Shown here in pieces: positions 45,205 through 57,700 of a stretch of 64,000 nt of DNA. The notes under the pieces were generated by a model that did no database searches, was not told where the DNA came from, and was given only the letters and a program-made list of their open reading frames with translations. The translations under genes and the position numbers were made by a program. The DNA is from Strigops habroptila. Its lineage: Eukaryota; Chordata; Aves; Psittaciformes; Psittacidae. The stretch's first letter is position 1; every line of letters begins with the position of its first letter. The stretch is taken from NCBI RefSeq assembly GCF_004027225.2, contig NC_044288.2, positions 21,152,744 to 21,216,743 of the forward strand. The letters are read 5' to 3'.

Positions 45205-48200
45205 ATGGCGTCGGGCAGCGGGGTAGGTGCTGGCGGCGGGGCCGCGCCCGGTGCTCCCCCCCCCCGTACCCGCCCCCGGTCGGTGCGCCCGGGGCAGGGC
45301 CGGGGCCGCTCCGAGGGGCGGGCGGCGGGAAGGGCCGGGCCGCGGGGGGTGGGACCCCCCGGGCGGGGCCGCGGCGGGGCCGGGGCGGGCAGCGGCGTGT
45401 GGGGAGGCCCCAGCGCTGCTGGCCCCAGCGCTGCGGCGGGTGGGGGGGTTTGGGGCCCCGGCTCGGTCTCCTCTCCCTGGGGCCAAGCCGCCGCCGGGGG
45501 AGCCGCTGTTGGAGCGGGGGGCGCGGGGGGATCCTGCCCCGGCCCCGCCGTGCGGGTTCCGTCCCTGGCGCCTCCCGCGGGCAGCTCCCTCCTTCTGTTC
45601 CCCCTTGTCCTGCCCCGCTGCGCTGGGAAGGGGCTGCCCGTGTGCCGCTCGCTGTCCCGCTGGGGTTGCTGCATGGAGAAACTGCTCTTTCCTTGCCTGG
45701 AGTCTCTGGCGGCTCCCGCGTTACTCGATTCGTTTATTGGCGGTGCTCGGTTTGGGTAGGGGGGCAGGGAAGTCTTTCTGCCTTTATGAATCCTGCAGGA
45801 TTTGCTGTCGGGAATGAGTGAGGTGAATGCTGTTGGTGTAGCCAGACTGGTGTGAACACTCTGGTAATGCCCCCCCGGCTGTTAGCACTGCCGGGGCTGT
45901 GCTCTCCTGCTTTCTGGCCTCATCTTCCCTTCACTCGAAGTCACTTGTGCTGAGAGAAGGCAAGAGCAGGACAGGGCCTGGGGTTTATCCTTAGTTCCTG
46001 TTCTGTTCCTGCTGGACTGAGCCAGGCTCATCCCTCTTATATTGTCTTCCAGGCTTTGATGCTGATACCAGGCACGTTACTTGGTATCTTATTTCCAGAG
46101 ACTGTGGGGGACTCTATAATGTTGTTACTTATGTAGGAAATACTGTCTGTCCCCCAAAGCAGCTCTTACATGAAGATTTTAGGGCTTGCAGCCACCCCTG
46201 CCTGCACCAGACCCATCAAGCAAAGTTCCTTTAGATAATATCCCGCTGAGATCTTGTTACACAGTTGGGTTTAATTTCTTTTTGCCTGTGCCTGGATGAG
46301 GGAGATAGATAAAAGAGCCTTGAGAAACTCCTCTTTTATTACAACAGGAGATAGAAGCAGCAAGTGAGTAAATCACCTCCTGCCAGCTGTGATGTGTGAT
46401 AATGTGCTGCTGCGCAGGAGAGGCTCGAGCCTGGACACCCCCCCCCAAACATTCATTTACACTCTGTGATAGTTTCTTTTCTCTTGCTCAGGGGGGTTAA
46501 TAAAACCTGCTCTGACATGCTTAAAGTGCTTAAGAAGCTCTGGGAAGAAATGAGACTGTTTTGATGCCTCCCTAAGGCGTTTTCATTGCTATCAGTAGTT
46601 GTTGGTTCCATTTGAAGGATTGCAGAGGAGAAAACATTAAATGACTGTGCTGCTGCTATAGCTTCAAATGGGATTTATTCCCGTTGGATTGTGATTGGGT
46701 TCCTGATTTGGCTGGAGGGGGGGGTCCTTCTTTCCCAGAGGTGTTTTCAAATACATCCAGCCTTTTCTTAACATCAAACTGAGCCTCTCTCTGCTGTGCT
46801 GAGTGAAACACAGCTTTCTAAGCAAATGAGAGTTGTCTTCTCAAGGCATTGAAGGGTCTGAGTGAAGAAGTGTCTGAGTTCCAAGCTGTGACCAGCACCA
46901 GGTGCAGGGGCTCTACCTGCAGATGGGGCAGACACTGGGAAGAGGCTGTGAGACTAGATGTGAATGGAGGAGGGATTTTTGTCCAGTCCCTTCTGTCCTC
47001 AGTGTTGATGACTGGGTAAAACCCCCCCTGAAAAGAAGTCTTTGTATTCTCGAGTGCCAGCTTCACCCAAATCCAGCTTCTCTTCACACAGCTTGCGCTG
47101 TTGCTGCCAGTGAGTGTGCTCTGCACAGCTGCCCTAGGGCCAGTCTGCCCTGGAGGGGTTTGCTTTCTTCCCTGCGTGTCTGCAGTGTGGAACTGCAGGA
47201 GCAGGATGGTTTACTGGGGGTTTGAGCAGGGGCTTCCCTCCTATCTCCATGCCCTGCTGCCACAGATGGGATTTCAGAGCTTTTTCTGGTTTGCTTATGT
47301 GTGTCTTGCTTGAAAAACCCATACCCAAGCACACAGAACCCAAGCACAGACAGACTGGGGGAGATTGGCTGGAGCAGCCCTGAGGAGAAGGACTTGGGGT
47401 GTTGGTTGATGAGAAGCTCCCCATGACCCGGCTTCAGTGTGCGCTTGAGCCCAGAACCCCCCCGTGTGCTTGGCTGCACCCCCAGAGCGTGAGCAGAAGG
47501 TCGAGGGAGGGGATTCTGCCCCTCTGCTGCGCTCTGGGGAGACCCCCCCTGCAGTCCTGATCCAGCTCTGGGGCAGCAGCACAAGAGGGACGTGGAGCTG
47601 CTGGAGCGAGGCCAGAGGAGGCCCCGGAGCTGCTGCGAGGGCTGGAGCAGCTCTGCTCTGGAGCCAGGCTGAGAGAGCTGGGCTGGGGCAGCCTGGAGAA
47701 GAGAAGGCTCCTGAAGGGGAGACCTTAGAGCAGCTCCAGTGCCTAAAGGGGCTCCAGGAAACCTGGAGAGGGGCTTTGGACAAGGGCCTGTAGGGACAGG
47801 ACAAGAGGAATGGCTTTAACCTGCCAGAGGGGAGATTGAGATGAGCTCTGAGGCAGAAGTTCTTCCCTGTGAGGGTGCTGAGGCACTGGCACAGGGTGCC
47901 CAGAGAAGCTGTGGCTGCCCCATCCCTGGCAGTGTTCAAGGCCAGGTTGGACACAGGGGCTTGGAGCAACCTGCTCTAGTGGAAGGTGTCCCTGCCTGTG
48001 GCAGGGGGTTGGAGCTGGATGAGCTTTAAGGTCCCTTCCAACCCAAACCATTCTGTGACTCTATGATACTGGTTCCTGTGATTTCACAGCAAACTCAGTG
48101 CTTTGATTCCTGTAAAGTGTAGACACACTGCTGAGAGTAGGCACACATCACCTGCCCTACTCCTGCGTTTAATCAAACCCTTTGTAGCTTGTGTTGTGTT

Positions 48201-51200
48201 TCACACCTTTCTCATGTGATATTTGCAGCTTGGGTTTAATTGACTTTAGGAAGCAGCATGTGTAATGTTTGTCGGGGCACTGCTGAGCCTTGGATCAATC
48301 AGCTGAGATGCTGTTTGTGTCTGGTTTTCAAAGCAAAAGCCTGAATGATCATCTCGGGAGCTGTTAACATAAACTCATTACTTTTCTCAGGGCTTTGAAA
48401 TCCTTCTAGAAGAAGTAGCTACAGACAGGCTGGTGTTATTCTCTGAAGCTACATCCTTACTTCCTATTTGTGAATCTGGAGGACATGGGGACATAACGTA
48501 ATGCCCCAAATTCGCTGCTGTGGCCTCAGAGGCCAAGTGATTCCACCTCTTTCCACAGCCTCCCCTCAGAGCTGCTCAAACTCTTCAATAACATCAATAC
48601 ACTTTGTTTCTTCTTCAGACCAAGAACTTGGACTTCCGCCGAAAGTGGGACAAAGATGAGTACGAGAAACTCGCAGAGAAGCGGCTCACGGAAGAGAGAG
48701 AAAAGAAAGATGGTGAGTAGCATGCTGCTGAGTGCAGGCAGCTCTGCTCGGGTGAGTAGTGTGCAGCTGAGTGCAGGCAGCTCTGCTCAGCTGGCAGCCA
48801 GTCACTCAAATCCTTTCCATTGGAGAGGGGGAGTGCAGCCAGCAGTGAAATCCCAAAGGGAAGTAGCAGCAGTCGAAGGCTGGCTTGCTCCAATCCTTTT
48901 TCTTGTGCTTGCCAATGAATATATTGTTTTGCCAAAAGTACTTACTGAGAACCTTTGCCTCTGCCTGGTGAGGAGGCAATCAGCCCGTGGAGGCAAGATC
49001 TCAGAATATGACCCAAGTCAGAGCTGGAGATACCTGAGAAATTGATCTGGGTTTAATAAGAACCAGGAACTAGCCAGGAAGAAATAATCCTTTACTGGTT
49101 TTGAAAGAGAGTGCAATTTGTGCCTGAATCAAGTAGTTTCCAGCACCCCTCTTCAGCAAGGCCAACATGAACTCAGCATGGTGAGCTTGACCTGTTGTGA
49201 GAAACACTTTGCCTTTTTGCTTATGTTTTAGGCAAACCAGCTCAGCCTGTCAAAAGGGAACTTCTGCGGCACCGAGACTACAAAGTGGACTTGGAATCGA
49301 AGCTGGGGAAAACCATTGTCATCACCAAAACCACCCCTCAGTCAGAGATGGGAGGGTAGGTTTTCTTTTAGGTGGTCTTTCTGTTGGAGCCTTAGAGCTG
49401 TGCTGGTGAGCCCAGGGGCTGTGGTGCAACAGGGAGCTCTTCTTCTACACCAGGTCCTGATTTCCTCCTGTGTTTTCACACCTAAACTGGGCCTGCTGGG
49501 ATAATGTATGGAAGACACGCAGGAGGCTGATCCCCCCTGCAGTCCTGGTCCAGCTTTGGGGCAACAGCAGAAGAGGGACATGGAGCTGTTGGAGCGAGAC
49601 CAGAGGAGGCCCTGGAGCTGCTGCGAGGGCTGGAGCAGCTCTGCTCTGGAGCCAGGCTGAGAGAGCTGGGCTGGGGCAGCCTGGAGAAGAGAATGCTCCT
49701 GAAGGGGAGACTTTAGAGCAGCTCCAGTGCCTGAAGGGGCTCCAGGAAACCTGGAGAGGGGCTTTGGACAAGGGCCTGTAGGGACAGGCCAAGGGGAATG
49801 GCTTTAACCTGCCAGAGGGGAGATTGAGATGAGCTCTTAGGCAGAAGTTCTTCCTTGTGAGGGTGCTGAGGTGCTGGCACAGGGTGCCCAGAGAAGCTGT
49901 GGCTGCCCCATCCCTGGCAGTGTTCAAGGCCAGGCTGGACACAGGGGCTTGGAGCAACCTGCTCTAGTGGAAGGTGTCCCTGCCCGTGGCAGGGGGTTGG
50001 AACTGGGTGAGCTTTAAGTTCCTTTCCAACACAAACCAGGTGGTGGTTCTGTGATTATTACTTGATAACAGCGTTGCTGACCTGTAGGAACAACTGAAGC
50101 AGATCTCTGCTGACACGTGGGTTTCTTCTTGCCATGAGATTTGAGTTCCTGGTTGCAATATCTGTGCAGTGGGAATGGGAGAAACACCCAGATACCTGGC
50201 CTTAGGAATGGTCTTTGGTGACTGTTTCTGTGACTGTGTTTGGCTGAAGGCTGGAAGGGTTCTTAGCTCACCCTAAGCCACCAAGAGCTTGAAGGGAATG
50301 CATTGAGCTTGTGCCATCTCAAGAGCAAGCCTGTCAATGTGTCACTGTCACAGTCCAATAGCCAGCAATGCCAGGGAGATGCAGAGCCCCAGAAAGCATC
50401 CAGGGGTGGAAGTGCAGGCCCTAACTAGAAGGGGAAGATGCTGTGGCTTGGGTTACACATCATCTCATCGTTTGATTTCTGTCATCTGTCAGAGTGGCAT
50501 CAGCATAAGGGTCACTACCTCCAGTGTTACCTGAGGCATCTCTGTCAGGCTGGGTTGTGCACATCTCTCTTCACTGGAGCTCTCTGTACTGGAAGTAGCT
50601 TTCCTCTTGCCCTGGAGAAAGGACCCACATCCCAAGTGACACTCAGGCTTCACACTGTACATTATCTCCAACAGTTGCTCTGTGAGATGAGGTTTGTCTT
50701 GTGCTTCGGAGTTAATTTTCTCTCTCCGTCCTGCCAGGTATTACTGTAACGTATGTGACTGTGTGGTGAAAGACTCCATTAACTTCTTGGATCACATCAA
50801 TGGCAAAAAACGTAAGGATCATTTTCCTGCCTTGTTGGAGGGCTGCAGCAATGTGCTGGGCTGTGCCCTTTGTGCATTACCAGAGTCTGAGGGCTGAGCA
50901 CTTAGACATGGATCAAAGTGTGCTCTGGAGAACAGGATGTGGGCAGTGTTTGCTCATGAGACCTGTGCAGGTGCTGCCTTTATCTCCTGGCACCTTCTAA
51001 GGTGCTGGGCCTTGTTTATGGAAGAAGAAATAGATACCAGTTTGCCCTGTCCAGTAGATGTATCTTCCACACAGTGCTGTGCTGCAAAAAGCCCAGGGTC
51101 AGCAAATCCTGATGGCTCCTCTGAAAATCTGGAGAGAGGCTTTTTTACAGCTCCTAAACTTTAAAGAAATTCTTAGACAAGTAGAAGGTATGGGATTAGC

Positions 51201-54098
51201 CTGGGTTTTTTGGATGGGAAGCTTCTCTTTGTGGAAATTGAGTACAAAGCTCAAAACTAGCTGGTCTCTGAGCTCCAGGGTGGGGATCAGAGTTCGCCAG
51301 GATGCAGGCTCTGGTTTGCTGAGGATGAGAAGAGACAGGAGAGGGGCAGTTTGACCCTGGAGCTGGGTCCAGCCCTATACTCCTGTGTAATCAGGATCTC
51401 TGCTGCAAGGTGCCAGCCTCTCAGCTTTATTCTGGCTCCTTTTTCAACACTCCAACCCTGGGTTTTGCCACTGGTCCAAGACTAAATTTCCTGATGTGTC
51501 AGAACACCGACATGGGGGGGAGCATCCTGTTAGGGAACCTGGAAAGAACAGGCTGTGTTCCCCTTCCTGTTACAGGTAATGTACAGATTGGGGATGTGAT
51601 GTAATATAAGGGTTGGTGAGGCCTGGCACAGGGTGCCCAGAGAAGCTGTGGCTGCCCCATCCCTGGCAGTGTTCAAGGCCAGGTTGGACACAGGGGCTTG
51701 GAGCAACCTGCTCTAGTGGAAGGTGTCCCTGCCTGTGGCAGGGGGTTGGAACTGGAGGAGCTTGAAGGTCCCTTCCAACCCAAACCAGTCTGGGATTCTG
51801 CGCCAGGCAGCAAGAGGCTGTTGTGCTGAGGTATTTAAATTGGGATCAGGGATGGGCACTGTGCAGACCATCGGAGGCTGCGGGTATTGCTCAACGTGGC
51901 TGATTCCTCTCCTGTGTTCTAGACCAGAGAAATCTGGGCATGTCCATGCGGGTGGAGCGCTCCACGCTGGACCAGGTGAAGAAACGCTTTGAGGTGAACA
52001 AGAAGAAGATGGAGGAGAAGCAGAAGGATTATGACTTTGAGGAGAGGATGAAGGAACTCCGTGAGGAGGTAGGTCTGAGTCTGGGCAACGACTGATGAAG
52101 CAAAGCCCCCCAGAAACATGTTTTGTGAAGAAATGAACTCCAGTTCCTAACCTTCTTCACAGAAGCCTTGTTCTTGGTGGCATGGCCCTCTCAGCTGCTG
52201 CTTTGAGTGGCTTTCTGCTTTCTGTCCCTGGAAACCCTTTCCCCCTCTTCCTGTGTGAGGACAACTTCTGACGTTTCAGGTTTCCACTGAGCAGCACAAG
52301 CCTGGCAATGCACCCGTTTTGTCTCCCATTAGTTGTGCTTGAATTTGTGTGCTCTGATAAGCAGATCTATGTCTCTGTCCCATATCTTCCATGGTCCTTA
52401 GGGTTGCTAGGATCCATCTCCATGTGACATGTTGCTCCTGTGTGGTCTTCCTAAGCATAAAAGGTCTTTATGAGTGTCTGTGATGTGAGATGTGCTTGGA
52501 GGCAGTGGAAGACAGCAGATTCCTTTCCAACCTGGGCTTACATGACATGAAGATCAAGTTTATTTGAAAACCTGCCAAAGTTCTGACAATTGAGGAGCTT
52601 CTATGGATGCTTCTCCTCCATCCGCAGCTAGATGTTAAAAATCACTGCCTGTTTGAGCCTCCCAGAGCTTGGCCTCACCTCAGGTGCTCTGCACATGGAG
52701 CAGCCCTGTGCTCTGCTCTCAAGCAGGCTTTGGTGCTGCTGAGCCTGATGGGTTTGGGGGAGGCAGCACAGGGGGTGCTGCGGGTTGAAAAGCTGCTGCC
52801 ACTCACAGCATGGCACCAAAGAAAGCAGCAGCAGCTTTTGGTGTAGCTTTCTGCAGGGCACAGCTATCTGCAGTCGCTGTGGTGCAGCCGATGGTGATGG
52901 GAGCAGCAGGAGCAGTTGCTAAGTTGGGAGCTGCAGCCATGGTTCTGTGTCGCCCAGTACAGGCCTGGCGCTGGTCCAGGCCTTGTGATCCTTGCAGAGC
53001 AAAACACTTTGATTAGAGCACAGCAAACTCTTTGATGCCAAAACCCCCCAAAGCTGCTCAAAGCTTCAGCTTCTGTTGCAGTGAGCAGCTGTCACTCTGC
53101 CAGGCTGAGAGCCAACAGGCAGCAGCATCAGCAGCACAGCCACTGGAACGGGGCATCGGACAAGGGAAAGGCCTAAAAACAGCTTCGTGCCTCAGCATTG
53201 ATTACAGACAAAATTTCATAGAATCCCAGCCTGGTTTGTGTTGGAAAGGACCTTAAAGCTCCTCCAGGTCCAACCCCCTGCCATGGGCAGGGACACCTTC
53301 CACTAGAGCAGGTTGCTCCAAGCCCCTGTGTCCAACCTGGCCTTGAACACTGCCAGGGATGGGGCAGCCACAGCTTCTCTGGGCACCCTGTGCCAGCGCC
53401 TCAGCACCCTCACAGGGAAGAACTTCTGCCTCAGAGCTCATCTCAATCTCCCCTCTGGCAGGTTAAAGCCATTCCCCTTGTCCTGTCCCTACAGGCCCTT
53501 GTCCAAAGCCCCTCTCCAGGTTTCCTGGAGCCCCTTTAGGCCCTGGAGCTGCTCTAAGGTCTCCCCTTCAGGAGCCTTCTCTTCTCCAGGCTGCCCCAGC
53601 CCAGCTCTCTCAGCCTGGCTCCAGAGCAGAGCTGCTCCAGCCCTCGCAGCAGCTCTGGGGCCTCCTCTGGCCTCGCTCCAGCAGCTCCACGTCCCTCTTG
53701 TGCTGTTGCCCCAGAGCTGGATCAGGACTGCAGGGGGGGTCTCCCCAGAGCGCAGCAGAGTTTAGTAGCTGAGGTGCTCTGGAGACAGTGGAAACCTCCT
53801 CCTCAGAGTCTGCCAGCCAGGATTTCTGCTGGCTGTTTTATTTCCTCAGACACAATGTGGTTGCTGTTGGTGGGTTACCTGTGCAGCGCCCGGTGTCTCA
53901 AAAGCACACTCAGTTCAGGAGGTTCAACTTCTGCTGTTCTGTCCCTTGCTGCAGGAGGAGAAGGCCAAAGCCTACAAGAAGGAGAAGCAGAGGGAGAAGA
54001 AGAGGCGGGCAGAGGAAGACCTGACGTTTGAGGAGGATGATGAGATGGCGGCTGTGATGGGTTTCTCTGGTTTTGGCTCAACCAAAAAGAACCACTGA
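45205..54098 (+). CDS. ZMAT2: ZMAT2 (Snu23 homologue), spliceosomal zinc-finger protein
   Basis: Six exons: 45205-45222, 48619-48712, 49232-49355, 50738-50811, 51923-52068, 53955-54098. Phases agree; 600 nt, 199 residues, the same as human ZMAT2 and nearly identical to it. ZMAT2 is a tri-snRNP/B-complex component near the 5' splice site. Visible: [40 protein letters not shown], a U1-type C2H2 finger spanning exons 4-5 ([19 protein letters not shown], then INGKKHQRNLGMS), a Lys/Glu-rich coiled coil ([20 protein letters not shown]), and the tail [20 protein letters not shown]. The bird ends in NH where human has SY. Exon 1 is 18 nt (MASGSG) and intron 1 is about 3.4 kb. It shares its promoter with HARS2. 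Confidence 0.97.
47335..48066 (+). repeat. CR1 LINE, longest copy in the window
   Basis: ZMAT2 intron 1, about 730 bp. It starts inside the end of the ORF2 region (CAGACTGGGGGAGATTGGC) and ends with the canonical CATTCTGTGACTCTATGA. It is 5'-truncated and non-coding. Confidence 0.93.
48713..48790 (+). repeat. Tandem duplication containing the ZMAT2 exon 2 donor
   Basis: Two copies of a roughly 39-bp unit, each holding GGTGAGTAG and GAGTGCAGGCAGCTCTGCTC. The second donor GT is at 48752. Confidence 0.85.
49527..50058 (+). repeat. CR1 LINE 3' region, about 530 bp
   Basis: ZMAT2 intron 3. From the CCCCTGCAGTCCTGG block to GGTTCTGTGATTATT. Confidence 0.92.
51617..51802 (+). repeat. CR1 LINE 3' tail
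   Basis: ZMAT2 intron 4, about 185 bp, ending 120 bp before exon 5. Confidence 0.9.
53215..53762 (-). repeat. CR1 LINE 3' region, about 550 bp
   Basis: ZMAT2 intron 5. It extends to the GGGGGGTCTCCCCAGAGCGC block, so it is the longest minus-oriented copy after those in HARS. Confidence 0.93.
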
Positions 54099-54764
54099 GC
54101 AGCTCTGGACTCTCCTCTTTCTTGAAACAGATTGTTTTTACCCAGGGGATTCTGGATAACTCTTAAAAAAGACTTGATTGAGGACTTGTATGTAAATCTC
54201 CCAGTAGAAATGGGTTGGAGGAGGCGAAAAGCGATTCCATGCTCTACCTGTGCTGCAGAACAAGCTCCGCCTGTCGTTAGCTTCCCATCTCCTTCTGTGT
54301 CCTAGATCTGGCTGCTCAGCACTGCTCCATGGCCTTGTGTGTGCAGGGAAGTGTTCTGCTGGGTACAGTTTTGTGTCAGATGGCCTGGTTCAGGAGCAAT
54401 CTCGTTGTCAACCAGGCAGGGGTGTTGCGGGCCCGAGTTGTTCTGGTTGTCAACCAGGCTGTGTGTTTGCAGCACAGGGAGTGATTCGGGCTCTCTTTGG
54501 ATCATGTAGCTGAAGGGAACGTGCTGCAGTGAGCAGTGTGGAGTGGTGCAACCTGCATCTTCACAGCTTGTGCTGGGCAGAGCTGGTGGCTGCATGGAGT
54601 CTGGGTCACCCAACCTTCCCTGTGTTTTACCCGCAAGGGATTCCCTCCCAGCTTTTCTTTGTGTTTCGTCCCGTAACTTTGGTATCTTTAAGGCAGGGGA
54701 GAATTTCCTCCCCACAACTGATCTGGGATAGAGCCGATGAAAGAAAGACGTGCAATTTGCCAGA

Positions 54765-54770
54765 AATAAA
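54765..54770 (+). terminator. ZMAT2 polyadenylation signal (AATAAA)
   Basis: AATAAA 667 bp after the ZMAT2 stop codon, followed by a T- and GT-rich stretch. Confidence 0.75.
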
Positions 54771-54799
54771 TGGATTGTTTTAATGGGCCCTTTGGTGGG

Positions 54800-57700
54800 A
54801 GTTTGATTCCTTCTTTGCTGTGAGAGCTGCTGCTTCCTGCTGAGGAGAGCTTCACAGAGCTGGCAGTGGCTCCCTGCAACCTCAGCAGCATGGCTTGTGC
54901 CCCCCTCATGGCTCAGCTGCCCCATGTAGGCAGTTGCCATCATTCTTGGCTTGGGAATGGGTGTAAGAACATGGGAAGGAAAAGGGAGAGGGGAAGGGAG
55001 GACAGTGCTGGGGACCTGCATGTCCATCAGGCAGTCCAAGGCTGGGCTGCCTTCCACATCTTACCAGCCTTAGTATTATTAAGGGCCATTTGTTTCCTCT
55101 CTGCTGGCTCTCAGTGTCCTTTCACCTCTGCTCTCCCCTAAATCCACTTCATTTCTGCTTTTATTTACCTCAGCCAAGCCTTGTGTGACTCATTGCTGTC
55201 TGCAGTTAGGATTTATATTTTGCATGGCTGGGTTTTGTAGCTCTGCCTCACTCTCCTCGCTGGTTTTATGTATGCTGATGAAATCCTTGCTCTTGCCCTT
55301 CTCTGCGCTCGTATGAGATTCCCGACCCGTGGAAGGCTGCAGTGTGTTTAGCCTGCTCTTTCTAATACATCTAGAACAAATCCTGTAATGTTGTGCTGCT
55401 GTTTTAATTCCTTAATCTTAGCCTGCTGACAGCTTCATTGCCTCGGGTCTTTCCGCTTCGATTCAGATTATAATCCCCGTTGAAGATGCTATTGAAATGA
55501 TATATAACCACTCTGATACAACTGTCCTTGGAGGTTTGACCCTTTTCACTTGGCAATCCTTTGATTTGAGTCGTTCTCTGAGCACACGGAGCTGGAAGGG
55601 CCACTTTCATTCCAGCCACGTACCCAGCGCTGTTCAGACTGCAGCACGTGGCTCCGGCTGAATGGCAGAGAGGAGATGCTTGTGCCTCTGTGCCCTCCGG
55701 GGTGTGAGAGGGAGGCTGCCGTGGTTTCACACACAGGAAAAGTTTAGGATGTCTCAGAGAAGATTTAGCAGCAGCCATTTTCTCCCAGGCACCAGCTCTG
55801 CAGCCAGCCCGACCCTCGCTGCAGCCTCCACTGTGCTGCTGGGGACGGGGCTCCCTCCCTCTTCCCCACGTTGTGACCCTGGAGCTGGTGGCTGCTGCCT
55901 TGGTTTCCCCATGGAGCATCCTGCTGTTCCCGCCCATCCCAAGGTGAGGTGTGAAATGGGCAACCCCCAAAAAAGCCTTCCTGGGCGATGGGGGCAGAAT
56001 GGCTGGGCTGGAGCCTGCCCAGGCCTGGTCCATGGCTGCTCTCCTGGGAGATGCAGAGGAAATCCCTCCACAGCACCACAGAGTGGGAGAGGGCTTCTTG
56101 AACCAGGTTCCTCTTGGGTAAGAAGCCTGTCACAGCCGAGCTCCATCCCGAGGCCATCTGCATCCTCTGAGCTGAAGCTCCAGCACCTCCGGCTGCTGCT
56201 GCCGCCCGGTCCCAGCGCTGGGGCTGCTCTCGCTGGGGGAGCAGCTCTTTGTTTTGCTGGGAGCAGTGGTGTGTGCAGCAGCAGATACCAGCTCTCGCTG
56301 GATTCCCAGCAGCAGGAGCTGCCTCTAGCCAAGGATGAAAAGCTGGTTTCATGGGAGGAAATAATACTTAGAGAAGAGACAGATAACATTCCCTGCAGCC
56401 GCCGCGTTAACCCTTTGCTCCCACCGCTGCCTGGTGCTGCTGTGGGGGGTGAAGTGGTTCTCAGTGTTCATTCTTCATTAGCACCCCCCATCTCCATGCC
56501 GAGCTGTCAGGCTGCTGGTGCTGGATGTGTCCGTGTGGGTCAGGGCTTGGGGTTTTAACTGGAGAAGAGAGAGCTCTTCAGCTCTTCTTCCTCTGCAGCA
56601 AACAGGGTGCTCTGTGCCTGCTGCTTCTCACTTCAGGGGACACAGCTCTTCCACCAGTTAAAACTGGGAGCTGGTGAGTAAGGAAGGGTGTTTCTCATGG
56701 TTCCCACTGCCAGGCTGGGATATACTGCCCAGTCTCACCGTGAAAGTGTTCTGAAGTGCCTGCAGGCAGGTTGGTGCTTGCTCTCAGTGCCTGGGCAGGG
56801 GGTGCAAGGCTCTGCCTTGTGGCTCAGCGGACCTGGGGAAGGGTGTCCCAGTCCAGCAGACCTGCCTGTGCCCCTGTGTCCCAGCCCGGCTGGGGACCGT
56901 GCTCAGCCTGAACTGCACTGCTATGAGTCCATCCCATTAAATATTGCTGGCAGTGTTTGGAGAAGCATCACAGCAAACCCTAGAGAAAACCCATCTTTCC
57001 CCCACCACTTCTTCTCTTCCAGCCATCCTCTTCTGTGGCTTCATCCTGGGAGGGAGTGTGATGCCTCATGGAGGGGCTGAGCATTGGCAACCGGCTGCTT
57101 TTCCCCTTTCCTTCCTTCAGAGGGACCTGGCAGGCCCCTCAACTCTGCGCTCTCCTGCTGGCCCACCTTCCCCTCACTCTCTTTAGGTGCTGCTCAGGAC
57201 TAAATCCAGCCCAGCATTCCCACTGTCCCAGTAGATGACTGGGATCAGGAATCTGGAGTGATCCTGGAGAAGAGGAGGTCCCAGCCTGGCCCTGTGCACT
57301 GCTCTGCCTTGGCCAACCCAATCATTACCTGCTTCGGTGACTTTATTAGCACAAAGACCCAGCTTTTCAGTGATTTACACCAGTTTTATATCCCAAAAGA
57401 GAGGTTTAGGATCTTGGCAGGAGCCCCATTCCTCCCACTGTTGAGGCCATAAGCTATTGCTGCCCCAGTTAGGCAGCTGTTCCTGCCATTTGCCATCGTT
57501 AAGCTAAAGAACATCCATAGGTGATATCCCTGGAAACCCCTTTGACCCGCTACAGTGGTGCCAGGAGGATGTACCACCAAAGCCCTGTTGTGCTGGGAGG
57601 CTCCTGGGTCTCCAGGTGAGAACCTCATGTGGGTAAAGGCAAAGGTCCAACCCCTGGCTGGAGCTGGTGTTGCTGCAGAAGAGAGCAGGATGGGGTGAGA

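Noticed and set aside
44691-45821. 376-codon plus-strand open frame in the HARS2/ZMAT2 island
   Set aside because: A GC-rich shadow over HARS2 exons 1-2; the true coding is on the minus strand and begins ZMAT2 at 45,205.
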